DNA of 64,000 nucleotides, taken from positions 2,232,001-2,296,000 of the forward strand of contig NZ_JARTVY010000001.1 of the NCBI RefSeq assembly GCF_031450805.1, in the 5' to 3' direction. A program made the translations under genes and the position numbers. The notes below the pieces were generated by a model. The model was not told the DNA's origin. It saw nothing but the letters and a program-made list of their open reading frames with translations, and made no database searches. Each line of letters starts with the position of its first letter. Within the stretch, counting starts at the first letter, position 1. Of the stretch, positions 18,114 to 24,253 are shown piece after piece. The stretch is from Caballeronia sp031450805 (lineage in GTDB: Bacteria; Pseudomonadota; Gammaproteobacteria; Burkholderiales; Burkholderiaceae).

Positions 18114-18515
18114 ATGAAGATCAAGCGTTTCATTGGGCTGGGCATCGTTGCGTGCGCGGGTCTCGCTTGCGAGGCGGCGACGGCGGGCGTGAGCATCGGG
18201 GTGAATCTCGGGATACCGGTCGCGCCGGTTTATGCCGCGCCGCCGCCCGTTTATGTGCAGCCGCAGCCGGTCTATGTTCAGCCGCAGCCGGCTTACGTCG
18301 AGCAGCAACCGGCCTATGTGGAGCAGCCGGGGCCGCCGCCTGTCGCGTATCAGGCTGCGCCGCCCGCCGTGTATCCGCCCGCGCCGGTGATCGTGGCGCC
18401 CGCGCCGGCGGTCGTCATCGGCTGGCATGGCGACCGGTACTGGGACGGCGCGCGCTACTGGGATCGTCGCGACTGGCGCGCGCATCACGGCGGCTATGGT
18501 TATCGCCACTGGTAA
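18114..18515 (+). CDS. Secreted Pro/Tyr/Gln-rich repeat protein
   Basis: A 133-residue protein with a clear signal peptide (MKIKRFIGLGIVACAGLACEAATAG). The mature part has tandem YVQPQP-type repeats (PVYVQPQP, PVYVQPQP, AYVEQQP, AYVEQPG), then Ala/Pro-rich sequence and a C-terminal domain WHGDRYWDGARYWDRRDWRAHHGGYGYRHW. Similar YXX-rich proteins are common small envelope proteins in Burkholderiaceae and of unknown function. It starts after AGAGGAAGAA and is divergent from the LysR gene, with the next small lipoprotein gene 27 bp downstream in the same direction, so they are probably an operon. Confidence 0.82.
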   Translation: MKIKRFIGLGIVACAGLACEAATAGVSIGVNLGIPVAPVYAAPPPVYVQPQPVYVQPQPAYVEQQPAYVEQPGPPPVAYQAAPPAVYPPAPVIVAPAPAVVIGWHGDRYWDGARYWDRRDWRAHHGGYGYRHW

Positions 18516-18542
18516 GCCGGCGCACGCGAGGAGGTCATCGTC

Positions 18543-18791
18543 ATGAAGAAGCGAAACAAAACGGAACCGGGCACGCGAAGACTCGCACGCTCGCTTGTGG
18601 CACCGGTCGCGCTCGCCGTTGCGGCGGGACTCGGCGGTTGCGTCTATGCGCCGCCCTATGGCTATGCGCCCGCGCCGGCATACGGCTACGCGCCGGCTTA
18701 TGGCTATGCGTACGGGCCGGCTTACTACGCGCCGTCGGTATCGGTCGGAGTGGGATTCGGCGGCGGTTACGGACGCTGGCACGGGCGGTGA
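18543..18791 (+). CDS. Small Gly/Tyr/Pro-rich lipoprotein
   Basis: An 82-residue protein preceded by GAGGAGG. A basic N terminus and hydrophobic core (SLVAPVALAVAAGLGGC) end in a lipobox with Cys at about residue 33. The mature part is a tandem YGYAPAPAYGYAPAYGYAYGP repeat closing with a Gly-rich GVGFGGGYGRWHGR. It is predicted to be a lipid-anchored envelope protein. It follows the Pro/Tyr-rich secreted protein by 27 bp. The repeats at the DNA level (TATGGCTATGCG variants) may vary in number between strains. Confidence 0.78.
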   Translation: MKKRNKTEPGTRRLARSLVAPVALAVAAGLGGCVYAPPYGYAPAPAYGYAPAYGYAYGPAYYAPSVSVGVGFGGGYGRWHGR

Positions 18792-18946
18792 TGCGGGCGT
18801 CGCTATCGGCGTCGCTGTCGGGCCGCTTCGAGGCGACGACCTTCATGCTGCTTGCGAAGTCGTCGCGATCTTCGTTCGCGGACGCATCGCGCCATCACTG
18901 GAACACCCGTTGCTCGGCCTCTGCAAACCCTCGCGGAGAACGCACC

Positions 18947-19480
18947 ATGGCCGAGCAATCCGAAATCCTTCATGCAGCCGAAGCCCGCTGCGAGCACTTC
19001 ATGCTCGCCGCCAACGGCTGGGTCCCCAACAATGCCCGGCTGCCGGTGCTGCTCTGGCGCGGCGCGGTCGAACCCGAGGGCCGCGACTGCGGCAGCCGCT
19101 TCGAGGCGCTGTTCGCGCAGAACGGCTGGCCGCCGCAATGGCGTGACAGCGTCTTCGACTATCACCATTTCCATTCGACGGCGCATGAGGTGCTCGGCGT
19201 GGCATCGGGGGAAGCCGAGCTGGTCATCGGCGGTCCCGATGGACGCGCCGTTTCGGTCCGCGCCGGCGATGCGCTGCTGCTGCCCGCCGGCACCGGCCAT
19301 TGCCTGCTGCAAAGCGCCGGGCGCTTCCAGGTGATCGGCGCGTATCCGCCGAATCAGCAATGGGACATCCGGCGCGACGCCCTGAGCGACGACGAACTGC
19401 GCGCGATGCAGGCTTTGCCGTTCCCGGACACCGATCCCGTCGGCGGAGACAACGGAGCGCTGGTCCGGCTATGGCGTTGA
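18947..19480 (+). CDS. Cupin domain protein
   Basis: A 177-residue protein starting after GCGGAGAA. A single cupin fold is visible: motif 1 HHFHSTAHEVLGVASGEAELVIGG (His residues near 71-78 as likely metal ligands) and motif 2 VRAGDALLLPAGTGHCLL with a further His. Beginning with ILHAAEARCEHFMLAANGWVPNN, it resembles the uncharacterised YjlB-like cupins, where the N-terminal NGWVPNN and C-terminal PxDPxxG segments recur (here PDTDPVGGDNGAL). The enzymatic function is unknown. It is the last gene of its strand before a convergent EamA transporter gene 21 bp away. Confidence 0.85.
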   Translation: MAEQSEILHAAEARCEHFMLAANGWVPNNARLPVLLWRGAVEPEGRDCGSRFEALFAQNGWPPQWRDSVFDYHHFHSTAHEVLGVASGEAELVIGGPDGRAVSVRAGDALLLPAGTGHCLLQSAGRFQVIGAYPPNQQWDIRRDALSDDELRAMQALPFPDTDPVGGDNGALVRLWR

Positions 19481-19501
19481 GCGGCGCGCCGCGCGCTGTC
19501 C

Positions 19502-20449
19502 TTACTGCTTGACGCATTCTTCGCGGCGGGCGCGCCAGGACGGCAGGCGTTTGACGACGCCCGTCGCGAGCGCGGTGCCCGCGAGCACGATTCCGCATGC
19601 CGCCGCCATTCCGATCGACACGCGTTCCGACAGAAACAGCGCGCCCCACAGGATGCCGAAGATCGGGATCACGAACGTCACGGTGATCGCGCGCGCCGGC
19701 CCGGCCACCGCGATCAGGTGGAAGAACAGCATGTACGCGACGCCCGTGCAGGCGATACCCAGCCCGAGCACCGCGCCCCACGCGTGCATCGACACCGGCG
19801 CTGCCGGCCATGAAACCAGCGCGAACGGCAGAAGCACGAGCGTGGCCGCGCTCATCGTGCCGGCGGCGACGGTCAGCGAATCGACGCCCATCAAATGGCG
19901 CTTCGTATAGCTCGCCGCGATGCCGTAGCACAGCGTCGCCGCGAGCGCGGCCAGTGCGGCGAGCGCGGTGCTCGTCGGCGCGATCGCGGAGGCCGCCGCG
20001 CCGGCAGGATGCGCGAAGGTCTGATCCCACACGAGCGCGAGCACGCCGGCAAAGCCGATCGCCAAACCCGCGACGCGCAGGCGGCTCAGGCGGTCGCCGA
20101 GCCAGAAGAAGGCGACGAGCGCGCCCCAGAGCGGCGTCGTCGCGTTGATCACGGAGGTCACGCCCGCCGACAGCGTCAGCTCGGCATACGCGAAGAGACA
20201 GAACGGCGCGGCCGAGTTGAACACGCCGACGACGATGAGCGGCCAGGCGCGCCGGCGCATCGTCGCGATGGCTTCGCGCGGCGAGCCGCGCAGCGCCAGC
20301 ACGATCAGCAGGAACAGCGCGCCGATGCCGACGCGCAACGCCATCAGCGGCGCCACGCCGAGATCGGTCACGCCGACACGGATGAACAGGAACGAGCCGC
20401 CCCATAGCGCGGCGAGTACGAGCAGTTGAGCGAGATTGACAGGGTTCAT
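19502..20449 (-). CDS. EamA/DMT family transporter
   Basis: A 315-residue protein with about ten membrane helices in two EamA repeats. The first contains ALWGGSFLFIRVGVTDLG and SVINATTPLWGALVAFFWLGDRLS; the second YTKRHLMGVD and VTFVIPIFGILWGALFLSERVS, all standard for the family. It is predicted to export a small metabolite across the inner membrane. Only Met and no stronger start is near 20449, and the N-terminal sequence fits a family start. It is monocistronic on the minus strand. Confidence 0.9.
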   Translation of the reverse strand: MNPVNLAQLLVLAALWGGSFLFIRVGVTDLGVAPLMALRVGIGALFLLIVLALRGSPREAIATMRRRAWPLIVVGVFNSAAPFCLFAYAELTLSAGVTSVINATTPLWGALVAFFWLGDRLSRLRVAGLAIGFAGVLALVWDQTFAHPAGAAASAIAPTSTALAALAALAATLCYGIAASYTKRHLMGVDSLTVAAGTMSAATLVLLPFALVSWPAAPVSMHAWGAVLGLGIACTGVAYMLFFHLIAVAGPARAITVTFVIPIFGILWGALFLSERVSIGMAAACGIVLAGTALATGVVKRLPSWRARREECVKQ

Positions 20450-20774
20450 GGCGGGCTTCGCAAGAGAGTCGGGAGCGAAGCCATCGTATCGGCGGGAGGG
20501 CGCGCGATGCTTCGGCGCGGCGTGAAACGAAAGATGCTTCGCGCGACAGGAGACTCATCGTAGGCGCGGGCGTCGTTCGGGACAAACGAGCAATTCTCAC
20601 CGGTATGTGAAAGAAATTGCGATACGTCGCTCGGTTCATGCCCGCGAAGCCCGTGGATCGGCCTATGTCCGACGGACGAGTGGCGCGCGCGGGGGGGGGC
20701 GGTGCGACTCTTGCGTCATCGATACGCGCATTGGTTCGGTCAATGCATCGGGCAAGCACAAAGGAGAGAGAGCC
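20450..20774. other. Intergenic stretch with a G9 tract upstream of the DUF883-type gene
   Basis: This 325-bp gap separates the EamA gene from a DUF883-like gene in divergent orientation. It holds a run of nine G at 20691-20699, about 76 bp before the downstream start codon, directly after an alternating GC block. The sequence AAGGAGAGAGAG at 20761 is the ribosome binding site of the following gene. No convincing gene is seen. Confidence 0.55.
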
Positions 20775-21302
20775 ATGGCTAACGCAAACGGCAATGCATC
20801 GGGGAGCACGTCGGGTATCACGACAGGCAATGTGTCGAACAACGGCGCGGGAACGCCGGCCGGACAGCCGCCGGAACCGCCGCTTTCGCGCAGCGCGGTG
20901 ACGAGCGCAATGGAAGCGGCGCTCGGACCGGGCATGGAGCAGGGCGATCACGACAATGTCACGCCGCTCGCGCCCGGAGCCGCGCATCGGCCGGTGCGCA
21001 ATGTGCCGACGCGTTCGCCGGCGCATGTGCACGGCAGCGCGCTCGAAGGCGGCGACAGTCCCGCGGTGCTGGCGCAGCCGGCTTCCGCATCGTCGGAGGG
21101 GCAGGGCAGCCGCTTCCATCCCGATCCGGCTTCGACGAGCGGACGCGCGAAACGCGTGATCGCGGGCGCGCAGGACGTGGCCGTCGCGCGTTATCGGCGC
21201 GTCACCGAGGGCACCGACGACTTCGTGCACGACAATCCCTGGAAGGCGATCACGCTTGCCGGTATCGGCGGGCTGATCGTCGGCCTGTTGATTTCGCGCT
21301 GA
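20775..21302 (+). CDS. DUF883/ElaB-YqjD-like C-terminally anchored protein
   Basis: A 175-residue protein starting after AAGGAGAGAG. The first 130 residues are low-complexity, rich in Asn, Gly, Ser, Pro and Ala, with no defined domain. The last 40 residues (RYRRVTEGTDDFVHDNPWKAITLAGIGGLIVGLLISR) match the C-terminal end of ElaB/YqjD/DUF883 proteins, whose terminal helix anchors them to the inner membrane and which associate with ribosomes in stationary phase in E. coli. The N-terminal half differs from those short proteins, so a conserved tail on an unusual N-terminal domain is the notable point. Confidence 0.78.
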   Translation: MANANGNASGSTSGITTGNVSNNGAGTPAGQPPEPPLSRSAVTSAMEAALGPGMEQGDHDNVTPLAPGAAHRPVRNVPTRSPAHVHGSALEGGDSPAVLAQPASASSEGQGSRFHPDPASTSGRAKRVIAGAQDVAVARYRRVTEGTDDFVHDNPWKAITLAGIGGLIVGLLISR

Positions 21303-21380
21303 ACGCATCGCGCCGCGCGGCGGGCCTCGTCCTTGCTCGCGGGCGTGACAGGGCGGCGCTCATCGCCGTGCCGAACGGAC

Positions 21381-21857
21381 ATGAATGGAGAACCGGACAC
21401 AGCGGGAACCGGGCGCCGCGAAGTGTGGACGCATCGAAGGGCGGCCGTGGCGGAGCCACGGCGCGTCCTGATCGCGCATTCGGAGCCAAACGTGGGCGAC
21501 TCGTTCGCGCTGCTGCTCGCCATGCGCGGCTTCGAAGCCGTGCAGATCGGCGATGCAGAACGCGCCGTTGAACTGGCTTCGACCTGGCGTCCGCAGGCGG
21601 TCTTCGTCGATACGCGTCTTGGCAGGGCGTCAGGCGGCCAGACGCCGCCGGGAAGGCATGACCACTGGGTCGTGCGTGAGTTGCGCAAAGGAGCCGATAC
21701 ACCCGATACCGCGCGACAGCTGGTGATCGCCTTCGGCAGCGACGAAGCGCGCGATCCGTGTGAGGCGCTACGCACAGCCGGCTATGACGGCGTGTGCCGG
21801 AAGCCGTGTCCGTTGTGGTGGCTCGTGGATGTGCTCACGCGGTTTTTTGCGCAATGA
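21381..21857 (+). CDS. Degenerate response-regulator receiver protein
   Basis: A 158-residue single-domain protein. Residues about 26-150 look like a receiver fold: RRVLIAHSEPNVGDSFALLLAMRGFEAVQIGDAERAVELA, then PQAVFVDTRLG with the Asp at the phosphoacceptor position, and a Lys late in GVCRKPCPLW. The acidic pair normally at the end of strand one is replaced by HSEP, so metal binding may be altered. No output domain follows. The start at 21381 is uncertain because no good SD is present; an upstream in-frame ATG at 21333 is possible. It is convergent with a DUF1488 gene. Confidence 0.68.
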   Translation: MNGEPDTAGTGRREVWTHRRAAVAEPRRVLIAHSEPNVGDSFALLLAMRGFEAVQIGDAERAVELASTWRPQAVFVDTRLGRASGGQTPPGRHDHWVVRELRKGADTPDTARQLVIAFGSDEARDPCEALRTAGYDGVCRKPCPLWWLVDVLTRFFAQ

Positions 21858-21900
21858 GACAACGCAGGCGCGCTTTGGTCGATGTGTCGGGCCATCGTCC

Positions 21901-21929
21901 AAAGAGAAAGGGCAGCACGAAGGCTGCCC
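21901..21929 (-). terminator. Terminator hairpin for the DUF1488 gene
   Basis: A 7-bp perfect stem GGGCAGC / GCTGCCC (21910-21916 and 21923-21929) with a six-base loop is followed, reading the minus strand, by TTTCTCTTT. It lies about 80 bp after the minus-strand stop codon and may also stop the convergent plus-strand transcript. Confidence 0.7.
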
Positions 21930-22008
21930 GATTTCATCGAAGGTCGCGTACTGCTCGCGCGTCGGGCCAGCCGCACAACGCGACGGAACAGCGCGACCCG
22001 TCATGCCA

Positions 22009-22275
22009 TCAACGTCGATTGAAATCGTTCGTTTCGAGTTCGACCGATTGTCCGCCGTTGCGCTCGAGCGTTCGCCGGGCTGCCTGCTCGATCTCCACGC
22101 GTCCGCCCTCGAATGCACTCAGCATTGCGTGCGACGAAGTGCCGGCATTGCCGAAGTGATCGTTGAGCGCATCCAGAGACACGCTGCACCAGACTTCGCG
22201 TCCGTCGACTGTCGCTTCGAATGCGACTCGCGCTGCCGCCACGACGTGACGCCGCCCGCTGAACTCAATCGCCAT
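22009..22275 (-). CDS. DUF1488 family protein
   Basis: An 88-residue protein preceded by a strong AGGAGGTGAAGG. It matches DUF1488: FSGRRHVVAAARVAFEATVDGREVWCSVSLDALNDHFG, followed by a C-terminal helix with ERNGG. The family comprises small cytosolic proteins without known function, frequently near stress and envelope genes. It is monocistronic, with a terminator downstream. Beyond family assignment nothing about its role can be read. Confidence 0.82.
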   Translation of the reverse strand: MAIEFSGRRHVVAAARVAFEATVDGREVWCSVSLDALNDHFGNAGTSSHAMLSAFEGGRVEIEQAARRTLERNGGQSVELETNDFNRR

Positions 22276-22352
22276 CCTTCACCTCCTGTTTTCGTCAGAG
22301 AAACGCTGATTCGCCTGCAACGGGCATGCCTGCATGACGGACCGTTGTCGCG

Positions 22353-22568
22353 CTAACAGCACGAACAGCCGCCCACATGACGCATGCCGTAACCGCCCAC
22401 GTTTTCTTTCGCTTGCGCGCTGCTGCTTCGTACCGATGGCGCGCCGATGGTGACGCGCATCGCGGTTTCGCCGCACTCGGGACAAGGCGCGGGTTCGTCG
22501 CGCTCGGCGATGCGGCGTACCGTTTCGAACGCGCCGCATCGCGCGCACTCGTAGTCATAAACGGGCAT
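22353..22568 (-). CDS. FmdB family zinc-ribbon protein
   Basis: A 71-residue protein beginning MPVYDYECARCGAFETVRRI, the signature N terminus of FmdB-type regulators, with paired CxxC motifs at residues 8-11 (CARC) and 29-32 (CPEC) that form a zinc ribbon. The C-terminal GGYGMRHVGGCSCC adds three further cysteines, a common tail in this family. The start at 22568 is fixed by the family N terminus; 46 additional upstream codons in frame are not conserved-looking. Its exact function is unknown; the family name comes from a gene next to formamidase. Confidence 0.88.
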   Translation of the reverse strand: MPVYDYECARCGAFETVRRIAERDEPAPCPECGETAMRVTIGAPSVRSSSAQAKENVGGYGMRHVGGCSCC

Positions 22569-22724
22569 GGTGCTTTGGTCGGGATAGGGGATAAGGACAG
22601 TGTAGCAAGTCGTATTGGCAGCAAGGCATGTTCCGCGCGTAAGGCCGACGCAAACACTCGAGCGAAGCCGCGTGGCATCGGTATTGCTGAAGAAGCGGGC
22701 AAACAACCGCCTAAGGAGGCTTCA

Positions 22725-23270
22725 ATGAAACGCAATGCAGTTCTGCTCACCGCGCTGGCATCGGCGCTTCTTTCCGCCGCGCCGGCAGTCGCGCTCGCGC
22801 AGACGCAGGCGGCCAGCACCACGCAAGCCAATGAGCTGGGATCGCCGGACAAGGAATTCGTGCAGGCTGCGTCGATGTCCAGCTCGACCGAGATCGATGC
22901 CAGCAAGCTTGCGAGCAAGCAGTCGCAAGACAAGGACGTGAAGAACTTCGCGCATCACATGATGGTCGATCACACCAAGCTGACGCTGCAGCTCAAGATG
23001 GCCGCGCCGCACGGCGTGACCGTGCCGAAGGACAACTCCGACACCGCGGTGCTCGATTCGCTGAAGGGCCTGAAGGGCAAGGAATTCGATACCGCCTATA
23101 TCAAGACGGTCGGCGTCGAGGGACACCAGAGCGCCGTCGAGGCTTTCCAGAAGGAAGCGCAGGAGGGCCAGAACGCCGATCTGAAGAAGGCGGCTCAGAA
23201 GGCGCTGCCGACCATCCAGCAGCATTTGAAGATGGCGCAGGATCTCGCGGCCAAGAAGGGCGTGCAGTAA
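22725..23270 (+). CDS. DUF4142 family periplasmic protein
   Basis: A 181-residue protein with strong TAAGGAGG upstream and a signal peptide (MKRNAVLLTALASALLSAAPAVALAQ). The mature protein is the DUF4142 helical bundle: DKEFVQAASMSSSTEIDASKLASKQSQDKDVKNFAHHMMVDHTK, with the FAHHMMVDH metal-ligand-like motif, then LKGKEFDTAYIKTVGVEGHQSAVEAFQKEA. The domain is ferritin-like in general fold and found in secreted or periplasmic proteins linked to stress. It is the only gene on its strand here and is followed by a stem-loop and the convergent carbonic anhydrase gene. Confidence 0.9.
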   Translation: MKRNAVLLTALASALLSAAPAVALAQTQAASTTQANELGSPDKEFVQAASMSSSTEIDASKLASKQSQDKDVKNFAHHMMVDHTKLTLQLKMAAPHGVTVPKDNSDTAVLDSLKGLKGKEFDTAYIKTVGVEGHQSAVEAFQKEAQEGQNADLKKAAQKALPTIQQHLKMAQDLAAKKGVQ

Positions 23271-23280
23271 GCAGTCCGAT

Positions 23281-23307
23281 GACGGCGCGGCGGGAAGCCG
23301 CGCCGTC
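23281..23307. terminator. Hairpin between convergent DUF4142 and carbonic anhydrase genes
   Basis: An 11-bp perfect stem (GACGGCGCGGC / GCCGCGCCGTC) with a GGGAA loop lies 10 bp after the DUF4142 stop and 14 bp before the carbonic anhydrase stop. The T run is poor (TCTGC), so termination efficiency is uncertain, but position and stem strength suit a bidirectional terminator. Confidence 0.6.
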
Positions 23308-23321
23308 TCTGCAATCATGCG

Positions 23322-24023
23322 TCAGCGCGCGCCCTGGCGCAGCAGACGCTCCCGCGCTTCGGGAATCGACTCGAAGACGCCGCCGCCTTCATCGAAGACC
23401 GACACCTCTCCCTGCCCGATGTCGTAGACCCAGCCCTGCACCTGCAGTTGCTTCAGCGCGAGCCGCCCGGCCACCGCCGGATGCGTGCGCAGATGTGTCA
23501 GTTGCAGCCGGATGTTCTCTTCGACCATCGCCTGCACGACGCGTCCTTCCTCCAGTTTCCTGGCCGTCACGACGCTGCGCGCCGCTTCCGCGTTGCGCAG
23601 CCACGCGTGAACCGTCGGCATTTCGTCGGCGATGGTCGCGCCCGACGCGAGGCCCTTCATCGCGCCGCAATCCGAATGGCCGCAGATCACGATCTGCCGC
23701 ACGTTCAGCGCAAGCACCGCGAATTCGACGACCGCGGAGACGCCGCCGAGCATCTCGCCATACGCCGGCACGATATTGCCGATGTTCCGGCACACGAACA
23801 GCTCGCCGGGGCGCGTCTGCGTAATCATTTCCGGCGATATGCGCGAGTCCGCGCACGTGATGAACAGCGTATGCGGAGTTTGCCGATGCGCGAGGCTCTT
23901 GAAGAGCGCTTCGCTGTCGGGAAAGACGAAGCGGCTGAAGTCTTCGGCGCCTTGCAAAAGGTACAGGAGATCGGGCTGATCGGAGCCTTCGCGTTCTTCG
24001 GTCATCGTGGATTTATCGGACAT
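23322..24023 (-). CDS. Beta-class carbonic anhydrase
   Basis: A 233-residue protein with the beta-carbonic anhydrase zinc site: Cys57 in CADSRI, His116 and Cys119 in GHSDCGAMKG, and the dyad Asp59/Arg61. Other family segments are PGELFVCRNIGNIVPAYGE and ENIRLQLTHLRTHPAV. It interconverts CO2 and bicarbonate in the cytosol. The start at 24023 fits the family and is followed by a hydrophilic stretch; the frame extends 28 residues upstream without a ribosome site. The gene is divergent from the TPR glycosyltransferase gene across 230 bp that presumably holds both promoters. Confidence 0.95.
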   Translation of the reverse strand: MSDKSTMTEEREGSDQPDLLYLLQGAEDFSRFVFPDSEALFKSLAHRQTPHTLFITCADSRISPEMITQTRPGELFVCRNIGNIVPAYGEMLGGVSAVVEFAVLALNVRQIVICGHSDCGAMKGLASGATIADEMPTVHAWLRNAEAARSVVTARKLEEGRVVQAMVEENIRLQLTHLRTHPAVAGRLALKQLQVQGWVYDIGQGEVSVFDEGGGVFESIPEARERLLRQGAR

Positions 24024-24253
24024 GGGGGCCCTTTGATTGCGGATCGGCGAGCGGCCGCCCGCCGCCAGCCGAAAGCTTGCGGGGTTTTGAGATGATGCGC
24101 AAGTCATCGGCGAATCCCGCGCACGCGCGGGCGCATCTGCCGCTTCATTTCGGTTTTCGCACGGCTTTATAGTTCTTGACGAATCGGTTCGGCGAGTCTG
24201 TTAGTTTTACCCTTCGATAGTCACCGAAAACTGCCTCGCACGCGCTTTCGCAC

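Noticed and set aside
18114..18791. CRISPR-like tandem repeats in the Pro/Tyr-rich genes
   Set aside because: Repeats are short, imperfect and in frame, coding for YVQPQP and YGYAPA units; there are no spacers.
19224..21308. 694-codon minus-strand frame spanning cupin, EamA and DUF883 genes
   Set aside because: It crosses three real genes in other frames and has no recognisable domain.
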